Below are positions 27,731 to 36,105 of a stretch of 64,000 nucleotides of DNA, in pieces (position 1 is the stretch's first letter; the number at the start of each line of letters is the position of its first letter). Where the stretch lies: assembly GCF_042432905.1 (NCBI RefSeq), contig NZ_JBHLWI010000003.1, forward strand, positions 6,968 to 70,967, written 5' to 3'. Source of the DNA: Fontibacter flavus. GTDB taxonomy: Bacteria; Bacteroidota; Bacteroidia; Cytophagales; Cyclobacteriaceae. A program made the position numbers and the translations under genes. The notes below the pieces were generated by a model. That model searched no databases. It was given only the letters and a program-made list of their open reading frames with translations, and was not told the origin of the DNA.

Positions 27731-28939
27731 TCAGCCTACCCGCTCAATGACTACGGCATAGCCTTGCCCTACACCCACGCAAAGCGTGGCAATGGCATAT
27801 CTCTTCTTATTGAGGATTAATTCCTCCACTGCGGTTTGGATAATTCTGGTTCCAGTCATGCCCAAAGGATGGCCCAGGGCTATGGCCCCACCATTAGGAT
27901 TGATGCGCGGGTCATTATCTGATAGCCCCCATGCCCTGATACATGCCAAAGACTGAGCAGCAAAAGCTTCATTGAGTTCTATCACATCCATATCTTCCCA
28001 GCTAAGTCCTGCCTTAGCAAGGGCTTTATTTGCAGCTTCCACGGGACCAATCCCCATAATTCTCGGCTCCACTCCAACTACTTGGGAACTCATAATTCTT
28101 GCTTTTGGCTTTAATCCGTATTTTGACACTGCATCTTCAGAAGCAATCAGCATAGCAGCTGCACCATCATTGAGGCCGGATGCATTCCCAGCAGTAACTG
28201 TTCCCTCCTTTTTGAAAGCAGGTTTCAACGCTGCAAGTTTTTCCAAGGTAGTATCTTCACGAATAAACTCATCCTTTTCAAAACGAAGAGATTCACCTTT
28301 TTTGGAAGGCAAATCAACTGGTACTATTTCCTTTTCAAATCTTCCATTTGCCCTTGCTTTAGCTGCTTTCAACTGACTTTGATAAGCAAACAAATCTTGA
28401 TCCTCCCTGGATATACCATACATATCTACCAAATTCTCAGCCGTGATACCCATAGGATCCACACCGTATAACTTCTCCATTTTAGGATTAACAAACCGCC
28501 ATCCAAAACTGGAATCATACATTTGAGCGTCATTGCCAAAGGCTGAGCTTGGTTTGCCGATGACATATGGCCCTCGGGTCATATGTTCTACCCCTCCTGC
28601 AATAAACAAATCTCCATCTTCGGCCATGATGGCTCTCTTTGCATGCACAATTGCAGATAGACCTGAAGAACAAAGTCGGTTGACAGTTTCTCCTGGAACG
28701 GTTACCGGAAGTCCTGCAAGCAAAGATGCCATCCTGGCCACATTCCGATTATCCTCCCCCGCTTGATTATGGCAACCCAAAATCACATCATCTATGGCCT
28801 CTTTTGGGAGGTCTGGCAATCTTTCCATCAGTGCTTTGATCACATAAGCAGCAAGATCATCTGCCCGCATAGAGGATAAGCTTCCTTTAAATTTTGAAAT
28901 TGGTGTCCTTACGGCATCGATGATATATACATTTCTCAT
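27731..28939 (-). CDS. pcaF: 3-oxoadipyl-CoA thiolase
   Basis: Thiolase of 402 residues cleaving 3-oxoadipyl-CoA to succinyl-CoA and acetyl-CoA. The nucleophilic Cys is in NRLCSSGLSA (near residue 90). C-terminal catalytic motifs GGAIALGHPLG and CVGVGQGYA are intact. The length and the GVDPMGITAENL segment fit the PcaF/PaaJ group rather than biosynthetic acetoacetyl-CoA thiolases. Its start overlaps the upstream CoA-transferase beta gene stop by 4 bases (ATGA), so the two are translationally coupled. Confidence 0.87.
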   Translation of the reverse strand: MRNVYIIDAVRTPISKFKGSLSSMRADDLAAYVIKALMERLPDLPKEAIDDVILGCHNQAGEDNRNVARMASLLAGLPVTVPGETVNRLCSSGLSAIVHAKRAIMAEDGDLFIAGGVEHMTRGPYVIGKPSSAFGNDAQMYDSSFGWRFVNPKMEKLYGVDPMGITAENLVDMYGISREDQDLFAYQSQLKAAKARANGRFEKEIVPVDLPSKKGESLRFEKDEFIREDTTLEKLAALKPAFKKEGTVTAGNASGLNDGAAAMLIASEDAVSKYGLKPKARIMSSQVVGVEPRIMGIGPVEAANKALAKAGLSWEDMDVIELNEAFAAQSLACIRAWGLSDNDPRINPNGGAIALGHPLGMTGTRIIQTAVEELILNKKRYAIATLCVGVGQGYAVVIERVG

Positions 28940-29709
28940 TTTTGGGTCTGGCTATGCGCTATAGATGTTCTTTGTTGAAGATCTCTCAATACATTTAAAT
29001 ATTCCAATGGTGGTTCTTCTGCAATACTCAAGTTTTCAGAAATTTTTAAATCCCATCCTGTCTGTGCTTTTACCTCCTCAATGGTCACATTTGGATAAAT
29101 AGCGGTCAATTCAAATTCTTTTGTTTCTGAATTGGGTCTCAAAATCCCCAAATCTGTGATGATAAATTGAGGTCCCTCTCCAGTGATTCCCAATTTTTCC
29201 CTTTCATTTCCGCCATTAAGATACCCTGCTGAAGTGATGAAATCCACTTTATCTACAAAAGCCCGACTATTATGCTTCATGATCACAAAGGTTTTCTTCG
29301 CATTGGAAGCAATCTCCGGTGCGCCACCAGCTCCAGGTAGACGGACTTTGGGTTTCTTGTAAGGTCCAATTACAGTAGAATTGATATTCCCGTATTTGTC
29401 AATCTGTGCTCCACCTAAAAATCCAACATCCACTTTTCCACCCTGTAGCCAGTAATTGAATATTTCAGGTACTGACACAACAGTACTGGCTGTATCTGCC
29501 AATATATCATCCCCAATGGAAAGCGGCAACACAGCTGGTTTGGTATCAATCGTACCGGATTCATAAACTAAGACTATATCGGGGGCATGCGTCAATCTGG
29601 CAAGATTACATGCCGTACTTGGAAGGCCTATGCCTACAAAACAAACTTCGCCGTTGTGAAGCAAACGGGAAGCTGTAATGATCATCATTTCTTCTTTGGT
29701 ATATTCCAT
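28936..29709 (-). CDS. catJ: 3-oxoadipate CoA-transferase subunit B
   Basis: Beta subunit (257 residues) of a family I CoA-transferase that moves CoA from succinyl-CoA to 3-oxoadipate. The nucleophilic Glu is in VYESG near residue 51; GGAQIDKYGN and LPGAGGAPEIAS are typical of the subunit. Length and motifs resemble the CatI/CatJ (glutaconate CoA-transferase-like) type rather than the shorter PcaI/PcaJ type. It lies 33 bases after subunit A and overlaps the thiolase gene. Confidence 0.83.
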   Translation of the reverse strand: MEYTKEEMMIITASRLLHNGEVCFVGIGLPSTACNLARLTHAPDIVLVYESGTIDTKPAVLPLSIGDDILADTASTVVSVPEIFNYWLQGGKVDVGFLGGAQIDKYGNINSTVIGPYKKPKVRLPGAGGAPEIASNAKKTFVIMKHNSRAFVDKVDFITSAGYLNGGNEREKLGITGEGPQFIITDLGILRPNSETKEFELTAIYPNVTIEEVKAQTGWDLKISENLSIAEEPPLEYLNVLRDLQQRTSIAHSQTQK

Positions 29710-29742
29710 AGAATTATTGGATAGCTGCTTGATTGGGGGATT

Positions 29743-30561
29743 TTAAGATTTTTTGGAAAGAACATTTGTTTCTATCCATTCCTTGAAGATTTCTAGATTT
29801 TTTGAGATTTCATCCCATTGCTTGTAAAAACTATTGTCCCGCTTATAATAACCCATGGCATAAGAGGGATGAGCACCTTTAGGGGCAACAGCAATACCTT
29901 TCACCAACCAATGAGGGATGACAACACCTTGATTATGGGTATCCAATTCATCCACCACTTCTTCTACAGTCACCAGCACCTTTTTTGAAGCATAGACTAC
30001 TTCTTTTTGGACGCCGGTGATGCCCCATATTTTAACATTTCCTTTTTTGTCAGCCTGTTGGGCATGAATAATCCCCACATCAGGTCTTATGGATTTGATA
30101 GCGGCCAACTGTTCCCCTGTAAAAGGACAGGTAACCCACTTGATATAATCAGGATTTTCTTTGGCCAAGTCCGTGCCGGTATATCCTCTCAATACCCCAA
30201 AAGGCAAACCTGAAGCTCCCGCTTGATAAGCACAGGCCATGGCAGCATGACTATGTTCTTCAATTTCCAGAGGAGCAGGAACCCCCTTTTCAACGGCATC
30301 CCTAAGGCGGTAAAGTGAACCTACACCGGGATTACCTCCCCAGGAGAAAATCACCTTTTTTACCAGTCCCATACCTATCAACTGATCATAAATCAAATCA
30401 GGCGTCATTCTGATCAGGGTCAGGTTTTTTTTGCCTTGTCTGATGATTTCATGACCCGCCTCAAAAGGTATCAAATGGGTAAAGCCCTCCATAGCTACTT
30501 GGTCTCCGTCTTGGACATGGTCCTGAATCAAAACAGCTAAGGGTTGAAATTTATCAAGCAT
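29743..30561 (-). CDS. catI: 3-oxoadipate CoA-transferase subunit A
   Basis: Alpha subunit (272 residues) of the same CoA-transferase. The N-terminal DGDQVAMEGFTH and the SWGGNPGVGSLYRLRDA segments match the CatI/GctA-like alpha subunit. It is the first gene after the hairpin at 30,594-30,626 and heads the four-gene run alpha, beta, thiolase, reductase. Confidence 0.83.
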   Translation of the reverse strand: MLDKFQPLAVLIQDHVQDGDQVAMEGFTHLIPFEAGHEIIRQGKKNLTLIRMTPDLIYDQLIGMGLVKKVIFSWGGNPGVGSLYRLRDAVEKGVPAPLEIEEHSHAAMACAYQAGASGLPFGVLRGYTGTDLAKENPDYIKWVTCPFTGEQLAAIKSIRPDVGIIHAQQADKKGNVKIWGITGVQKEVVYASKKVLVTVEEVVDELDTHNQGVVIPHWLVKGIAVAPKGAHPSYAMGYYKRDNSFYKQWDEISKNLEIFKEWIETNVLSKKS

Positions 30562-30593
30562 AAATTTTCTTTGGTCTATTAATGAAGGAAAAT

Positions 30594-30626
30594 CCTTAAA
30601 AAGCCTCGATTTGAGGCTTTTTAAGG
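30594..30626 (-). terminator. Strong hairpin terminator between dioxygenase and catI
   Basis: A perfect 14-bp inverted repeat (30594-30607 and 30613-30626) with a 5-base loop, whose arms end in A/T runs (CCTTAAAAAGCCTC). It can terminate in either direction. It separates the dioxygenase transcript from the CoA-transferase operon. Confidence 0.85.
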
Positions 30627-30641
30627 GGATTAACTATTTCA

Positions 30642-31619
30642 TTATTTATTGAGATATTTAGGAAGTTGAATTGCCTCCAAAGGCTTCACGATTTCAGACC
30701 TTCTAGATTCAAAAACAGGTGGAAGCAACAATTGATGTCCCAAAAGGTCTGCAGGCTCATCTATGGCAAACCCAATATCAGAAGTGGCATATTCAAACAA
30801 TACACCGGAAGGAGTCCTGTTGTATATAGAATGGAAGTAATTCCTGTCCTTCAATTCAGTCACATCTGTATATCCAAAACCTTCAATGTAAGCTTTCAGT
30901 TCCAGGTTGTGCTCATCCTTTTCTGTAGCAAAAGCAATATGATGTGGTATACCTACTCCAAAAGTCCAGGAACCTTGTTCCATATCAGGTACATGATGTA
31001 GCTCAATGGTTTTCATCGCTCCTCCATTCTTTATATGATAACGGTGAAAATTTCCATCATGACCGACTTTTTTGAAGTTGAGCATTTTGGTCATGTAAGC
31101 ATCCATCTCAATAATATCCCTCGTGCGGATGGTAGCACCAAAAATCCCCCTGATACCGTTCTCTTTTGAAATTTCATCTGTTTGCCAGGCATTTCTGTGG
31201 TCATTGTCTTCACCAACCACTGCCATACCGATTCCTGATCGGTCTTCAAAAGTGATCATTTTTTGACCAAAGCGTTCGATGATCCCAGAATTTTCCACTC
31301 CATGGTTTTTGAGATGCTTTACCCAAAATTCCAGAGAATCAGTGGGAACTGAAAAGGATGATGTCTCAATTTGGCCAGAGCCCCTTCTTCCATGTACACC
31401 GGCTTTTTTAAAAGGGAAGGTGGTCCAAACCGAGCCTACTTCTGCATCTGCATTGGCATAATATAGATGATAAATACTCGCAGCACCATCGAAAAGTACA
31501 GTTTGCTTGATCATCCGCATACCCAGCACTTGGGTTACAAAATCAATATCTTCTTGGGCTGAGCCCACACTTACAGTAAGGTGATGAATACCTTTGATGT
31601 ATTCAGCTGGATTAGTCAT
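30642..31619 (-). CDS. Ring-cleaving dioxygenase of the PcpA/LinE/MhqO type
   Basis: Two-domain glyoxalase/VOC-fold extradiol dioxygenase of 325 residues. Fe(II) ligands are visible as His in GIHHLTVSV (near residue 12), His in IPHHIAFA (near 224) and Glu in VLFEYAT (near 275). Family members cleave hydroquinone or chlorohydroquinone rings, or detoxify quinones. With maleylacetate reductase, 3-oxoadipate CoA-transferase and thiolase genes next to it, a route from (chloro)hydroquinone to the TCA cycle is likely. A 4-hydroxymuconic semialdehyde dehydrogenase, needed for unchlorinated hydroquinone, is not in the window. Confidence 0.85.
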   Translation of the reverse strand: MTNPAEYIKGIHHLTVSVGSAQEDIDFVTQVLGMRMIKQTVLFDGAASIYHLYYANADAEVGSVWTTFPFKKAGVHGRRGSGQIETSSFSVPTDSLEFWVKHLKNHGVENSGIIERFGQKMITFEDRSGIGMAVVGEDNDHRNAWQTDEISKENGIRGIFGATIRTRDIIEMDAYMTKMLNFKKVGHDGNFHRYHIKNGGAMKTIELHHVPDMEQGSWTFGVGIPHHIAFATEKDEHNLELKAYIEGFGYTDVTELKDRNYFHSIYNRTPSGVLFEYATSDIGFAIDEPADLLGHQLLLPPVFESRRSEIVKPLEAIQLPKYLNK

Positions 31620-31685
31620 TTGGTTATGGGTTTAAGTTATTTATTATTGATTCCAACTTAACCCATCTTCCAGATGTTTTCTTTT

Positions 31686-31705
31686 TTGGCCTGTTTACTG
31701 GCCAA
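31686..31705. promoter_or_regulatory. Dyad upstream of dioxygenase gene
   Basis: TTGGCC and GGCCAA form a perfect 6-bp inverted repeat with an 8-base spacer, 67-86 bases upstream of the dioxygenase start. There is no suitable T-run for a terminator in the direction of transcription, so an operator is more likely. The protein that would bind is unknown. Confidence 0.35.
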
Positions 31706-31735
31706 TCACCTGATTTATTAATTTACTTTAAGCTT

Positions 31736-32320
31736 TTAAGCCTTCTTGGCCAGTTTTTTTTTCAGCATACTCAAAAATTCCGGCGTAATCCCCAGATAAG
31801 AGGCAATGTATTTTTGGGGCAAAAGCAACTCAAGCTTAGGGTAGTTTTTGACAAAGGTGAGGTATTTTTCCTCCGCAGTGTAAGAAATATTCCGAATGAT
31901 TCGTTTTTGATGACTGACCAGAGAGTTTTGGAACAGAATTCTGAAGTATTTTTCAAAATCCGGACTTTCTCCACATAGCGCCTCAAAACTTTCTTTGTCT
32001 AAAATCAAAACCTCTGTGTCCGTCATCGCTTTGATAGTATATGTCGATAATTTACCCGTCATAAAACTATCTAGATCTCCTGTCCACCATTTATCCAGAC
32101 CAAATTGCAACACGTGGTGAAAACCTTTATCATCGGTAAAAAAAGTCATCAGGCATCCTTTTCTGATAAAAATAAAAGGCGAGACTACTTCCCCTTTCTT
32201 CACCAAAATCTCATTTTTCTTAAACCTTTGATATTTGGCAATGTTGAAAAACTTCTGCAGCTCTTCTTTTTCAAAAGGCACATAGTTTTTGAGATTTTCT
32301 ATAACATCAGGGAAATTCAT
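31736..32320 (-). CDS. Crp/Fnr family transcriptional regulator
   Basis: Regulator of 194 residues with an N-terminal cyclic nucleotide-binding-like beta roll (about 20-130, with FIFIRKGCLMTFF and a TDTEVLILDKESF hinge) and a C-terminal winged helix (about 145-190, with QKYIASYLGITPEFLSMLKKKL as recognition region). No Fnr-type Cys cluster is seen. It lies 116 bases upstream of the dioxygenase on the same strand and could control it or the MATE exporter; this is inference from position. Confidence 0.87.
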   Translation of the reverse strand: MNFPDVIENLKNYVPFEKEELQKFFNIAKYQRFKKNEILVKKGEVVSPFIFIRKGCLMTFFTDDKGFHHVLQFGLDKWWTGDLDSFMTGKLSTYTIKAMTDTEVLILDKESFEALCGESPDFEKYFRILFQNSLVSHQKRIIRNISYTAEEKYLTFVKNYPKLELLLPQKYIASYLGITPEFLSMLKKKLAKKA

Positions 32321-32382
32321 GTGAGCAATATAAATGCTTCTTTCAATTTTTCCTTGTTACAGCTGAATAAAAACCTTTGAAC

Positions 32383-33774
32383 TTAAACCTGCACTAATTT
32401 CCATCTGCCTTTTCTAAAAACCCAAGTGCTGATGATTGCATGTAAAGAGTGACTGATCGCAATAGCCACAAAGACACCTGTTGCACCCCAACCCACATAT
32501 TTGGCCAGGAAATAGGCCAAAGGAATTTGGAATCCCCATAGAACAGCTAGATTGATAATAGTGGGTGTTCTGGTATCTCCTGCCCCATTCAAGGATTGAC
32601 TCATCACCATGCCGTATCCAAAGAAAACATATCCCAGACAAATGATACTCAAACCCAGTCTTCCCACTTCAATCACACCAGGTTCTTCATTGAAAATACC
32701 AATAAACATTCCCGCACCACTGATGAAAATGATAGAACAAATCCCCAGAAAAATTGCCGTAAGATGGGCTGAAAACCAGGCCGCCTTTTCCGCTCTTGCA
32801 GGCTGTAAGGCACCTAGGTTCTGTCCTACCAAAGTTGCAGCGGCATTCGAGAATCCCCAGCCTGGAAGCAAGGCAAAAATGATCAACCTCACTGCAATTG
32901 TATATCCAGCCAAAGCAATGGAACCTGAATCAGAAATAATCCTCATCAAAAAGATCCAGGATGCTGATTCAATCAGGAATTGTCCCATCCCGCCGGAAGC
33001 TACTTTCAAAATGGTCAAAACAGTAGACCATTTCATTTTAAGGCTTTCCCAAGAAAATCTAATGATCGAGCCTCCCTTGAACAATACATAAAACTGGAAA
33101 CACACGCCCAATCCCCTTCCTATCGTAGTGGCCCAGGCTGCTCCTTCAAGACCAAAGGCGGGAATTGGGCCTAAACCAAAAATCAAAATGGGATCAAGAA
33201 CAATATTGAAACCGTTAGAAATCCACAAGGCCCTCATGGCGATGGCGGCATTGCCCGCACCTCTAAAAATACCATTGATCAGAAAGAGCAACATCACAAA
33301 CACATTACCGGCAAAAATGATCTGGGTATAGCGGTACCCGGAGGCTATCACGTCTTCTTCCCCTCCCATCAGTGCCAGCATATTCTTGGCATTGAAATAG
33401 CCAATTACCGCAACAGCAAATGCAAAAAAGGAACTTACAATAATCGCCTGAAAGGCTGCAGCAGAAGCTTCTTGGGGTCTTTTTTCGCCAATTCTCCTTG
33501 CTACTATAGCAGTGGCTGCCATGCTCAATCCTATGGAAATGGAATAAATAATGGTCAGAACAGACTCTGTTAATCCAACAGTGGCCACTGCATAGACTCC
33601 TAATTTGCCGACAAAGAATATATCCACAACTGCAAAAAGAGATTCCATCAGCATTTCCAAAATCATTGGCACAGAAAGGTAGAAAATGGCTTTTTTGATG
33701 CTGATTTTGGTAAAATCCTCCTCCTTACCAGCTAAGGCTGCTTTAAAATGCTGGAAAAATGTCCTGAAAGTCAT
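32383..33774 (-). CDS. MATE family efflux transporter
   Basis: Multidrug/toxin extrusion transporter of 463 residues with about 12 membrane helices. The two halves start with AIFYLSVPMILEMLMESLF and a matching segment after about residue 245, as usual for MATE. Cargo is unknown; a Na+ or H+ antiport mechanism is typical. It is upstream of the Crp/Fnr gene, and its 3' end is 62 bases from that gene's start, so the two may be cotranscribed. Confidence 0.9.
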   Translation of the reverse strand: MTFRTFFQHFKAALAGKEEDFTKISIKKAIFYLSVPMILEMLMESLFAVVDIFFVGKLGVYAVATVGLTESVLTIIYSISIGLSMAATAIVARRIGEKRPQEASAAAFQAIIVSSFFAFAVAVIGYFNAKNMLALMGGEEDVIASGYRYTQIIFAGNVFVMLLFLINGIFRGAGNAAIAMRALWISNGFNIVLDPILIFGLGPIPAFGLEGAAWATTIGRGLGVCFQFYVLFKGGSIIRFSWESLKMKWSTVLTILKVASGGMGQFLIESASWIFLMRIISDSGSIALAGYTIAVRLIIFALLPGWGFSNAAATLVGQNLGALQPARAEKAAWFSAHLTAIFLGICSIIFISGAGMFIGIFNEEPGVIEVGRLGLSIICLGYVFFGYGMVMSQSLNGAGDTRTPTIINLAVLWGFQIPLAYFLAKYVGWGATGVFVAIAISHSLHAIISTWVFRKGRWKLVQV

Positions 33775-33977
33775 AGTAGCCTTTTATTTCTTGTTAAGAA
33801 AGTGCCCCATGGGATAGGTATCTATCCCGAATTCAATAAAATTTTAGAAACGATTACAAAACCGCACACAAAGTTGACCGAAAAAAACACCAAGTACAAC
33901 ACATGAATGGGGGAATTTACAACAAGTGTCCTCTTTAAAATAAAAGTCTGAAAATATACCCTTGCTTTTAAAAACAA

Positions 33978-34005
33978 TTTGCCAATTTTAGGAAGTTATA
34001 ATTTG
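33978..34005 (+). promoter_or_regulatory. Candidate Bacteroidota promoter of arsenosugar operon
   Basis: TTTG (33978-33981) and TATAATTTG (33997-34005) approximate the Bacteroidota -33 (TTTG) and -7 (TAnnTTTG) elements at suitable spacing, about 50 bases ahead of the first cluster gene. The -7 match is imperfect by one base of spacing. Confidence 0.35.
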
Positions 34006-34055
34006 AGATCTATTATATCAATTTTGAATCAATCAATAACCTTTAAGAATAAACT

Positions 34056-34388
34056 ATGAAAACCTACTACGATCCTGAAGACCTGAAGAAGTTTGGCAAA
34101 ATAGGAGAATTTCAAAAATCCATGGCTGATAAATTTTTCGCCTATTATGGTGAAGTATTCAAGGAAGGAGCTTTGACAGCCAGGGAAAAATCCCTCATTG
34201 CGCTGGCAGTAGCCCACGCCATTCAGTGTCCGTACTGCATAGATGCTTATACTGTGGACAGTTTGGAAAAAGGTTGTGATGAAGAGCAAATGATGGAAGC
34301 TGTTCACGTCGCTGCTGCCATTCGTGGCGGGGCTTCATTGGTCCACGGAACACAAATGATGAACAAAGTGAAAGAACTATCCATGTAA
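34056..34388 (+). CDS. Arsenosugar biosynthesis-associated AhpD-like protein
   Basis: Carboxymuconolactone decarboxylase/AhpD-fold protein of 110 residues with the redox CxxC in QCPYCIDAYT near residue 55. This family is recognised as the peroxidase-like partner in arsenosugar gene clusters. Its stop codon overlaps the ArsS start (TAATG), so the two are translationally coupled. The exact redox role is not established. Confidence 0.87.
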   Translation: MKTYYDPEDLKKFGKIGEFQKSMADKFFAYYGEVFKEGALTAREKSLIALAVAHAIQCPYCIDAYTVDSLEKGCDEEQMMEAVHVAAAIRGGASLVHGTQMMNKVKELSM

Positions 34389-35431
34389 TGAAGTCATTAA
34401 AAGCACAGAATCACCCCCTTGCCAATTCACAGTACGAACTAGAACTTCTGGAATCCCCTGATTTTCGACACAGTTTTGAACAGAAACTGACAGCATCAGG
34501 TCTATTCCCATTTAAACCTACTCAGATTGAGATCCTTCAACTCAACTTGGGCAAGATGTGCAATCAGGTCTGTAAGCACTGCCATGTTGATGCCGGTCCT
34601 GACAGGAAGGAAATCATGACCAAGGAGATCATGGAACATTGCCTTGAAGTGATTTCAAAACAGCCTATCAAGACAATCGACCTGACAGGTGGCGCACCTG
34701 AATTGAACCCAAATTTCAGATGGCTTGTCACTGAAATCAGGAAAATCAATCCCGAAATCCACATCATAGTAAGGTGTAACCTGACCATCATTTTGGCCAA
34801 TCCAAAATACCATGACCTTCCGGAATTTTTCAAAGACCAAAAAATCGAGGTAGTCTCTTCTCTACCTTATTTTACGGCTATGAAAACAGATGCCCAACGT
34901 GGAGATGGGGTATTTGAAAAATCCATCAAGGCCCTTCGGATGCTCAATGAGATCGGATATGGCATGCCCCAAACCGGGCTCTTGTTGAATTTAGTGTATA
35001 ATCCTTCCGGTGCCTTTCTGCCTTCCTCCCAAGAGGGTTTAGAGGTTGAATTCAAAAAACGATTGGGCAATCAGTTTGGAATACAGTTTAACTCGCTATA
35101 TACCATCACCAACCTGCCCATTAGCAGGTTTTTGGAATATTTGCTCAGAAGTGGAAATTATGAGTCCTACATGGAAAAACTCATAGAATCCTATAATCCT
35201 TTGGCTGCCACCAACGCTATGTGCCGCAATACGATTTCTGTAGGCTGGGATGGTTTTTTGTATGATTGTGACTTCAATCAGATGTTGGAATTAAAAGTTG
35301 CCTGTGGCAATAGTCAACATATCAAAGAATGGAATGCAGCAACCTTACAACAGCGAGAGATCATCGTCAACCAACATTGCTTTGGCTGTACTGCAGGTGC
35401 AGGTTCCAGTTGTGGTGGATCGACTGCTTAA
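34388..35431 (+). CDS. arsS: Arsenosugar biosynthesis radical SAM protein ArsS
   Basis: Radical SAM enzyme of 347 residues. The 4Fe-4S cluster motif CNQVCKHC (CxxxCxxC) is near residue 58, followed by the family's DAGPDR. The C-terminal domain has further Cys positions (CRNTIS, YDCDFNQML, CFGCTAGAGSSCGG), as in ArsS. In the known pathway ArsS transfers the 5'-deoxyadenosyl group to dimethylarsenite, giving the arsenosugar precursor. Some homologues are selenoproteins; here the corresponding position is a normal Cys codon, and no in-frame TGA is used. Confidence 0.92.
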   Translation: MKSLKAQNHPLANSQYELELLESPDFRHSFEQKLTASGLFPFKPTQIEILQLNLGKMCNQVCKHCHVDAGPDRKEIMTKEIMEHCLEVISKQPIKTIDLTGGAPELNPNFRWLVTEIRKINPEIHIIVRCNLTIILANPKYHDLPEFFKDQKIEVVSSLPYFTAMKTDAQRGDGVFEKSIKALRMLNEIGYGMPQTGLLLNLVYNPSGAFLPSSQEGLEVEFKKRLGNQFGIQFNSLYTITNLPISRFLEYLLRSGNYESYMEKLIESYNPLAATNAMCRNTISVGWDGFLYDCDFNQMLELKVACGNSQHIKEWNAATLQQREIIVNQHCFGCTAGAGSSCGGSTA

Positions 35432-35444
35432 CAATTAGGTGATC

Positions 35445-36062
35445 ATGAATCAAAATGCAGTCATTGTTTTTCAGAAAAACCCAGAATTAGGCAAGGTCAA
35501 AACCAGACTGGCCGCTGCGCTTGGTGACCAGCAAGCTCTTGATATATACAAGTATCTGATAGACAGCACTTATTCACAATTATCAGGGATATCAGATGCT
35601 GATATTTTTGTTTACTTCTCCGAATGCTCTTCAAAATCATCTTTGAAAATCCCACATCAAACAGCTGTGCAAAGTGGTGTTGATTTGGGGGAAAGGATGA
35701 AAAGTGCTTTTGAGGAAGTATTTGCATTAGGATACAAAAGAGTAATTTTAATCGGCACCGATTGTCCTGATATCGAAACCAACATCATGAACCAAGCTTT
35801 AGAAGAACTACTGAGCAAGGATGCTGTATTTGGTCCTGCCCTGGATGGCGGTTACTACCTTATCGGACTAAAAGAGGTTTACAGAGAAATCTTTGAAAAT
35901 ATCCCCTGGAGCACGGATAAAGTCCTCCAAATGACCGAAATACAATTGCAAAAAAGAAACCTGACCTATTCCCTATTGAAGCCCCTAAGAGATATTGACA
36001 CGCCTGAGGACTGGGAAACTTACCTTTCTACGAAAGTAAGAATAACACATCATAATAAATAA
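35445..36062 (+). CDS. TIGR04282-type glycosyltransferase of arsenosugar cluster
   Basis: Glycosyltransferase of 205 residues from the DUF2064 family. ATG 35445 is preferred; an in-frame GTG at 35439 is closer to ArsS. The motifs NPELGKVKTRLA, IGTDCPDI and FGPALDGGYYLIGL are the nucleotide-sugar binding signatures of this family, which repeatedly occurs beside ArsM and ArsS. It probably adds a sugar to the arsenic-bearing nucleoside product; the donor is unknown. Confidence 0.85.
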   Translation: MNQNAVIVFQKNPELGKVKTRLAAALGDQQALDIYKYLIDSTYSQLSGISDADIFVYFSECSSKSSLKIPHQTAVQSGVDLGERMKSAFEEVFALGYKRVILIGTDCPDIETNIMNQALEELLSKDAVFGPALDGGYYLIGLKEVYREIFENIPWSTDKVLQMTEIQLQKRNLTYSLLKPLRDIDTPEDWETYLSTKVRITHHNK

Positions 36063-36105
36063 ATCATCTGATGGTCCAACTATTCATCAGAAAAATTCAT
36101 TAACA

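Noticed and set aside
27972..28376. 134-codon plus-strand frame inside the thiolase gene
   Set aside because: Antisense to a strongly conserved thiolase; typical shadow frame.
35380..35431. ArsS as a selenoprotein
   Set aside because: The C-terminal Cys-rich segment uses TGC/TGT codons throughout and the frame ends at a normal stop; no in-frame TGA with SECIS-like context is needed.
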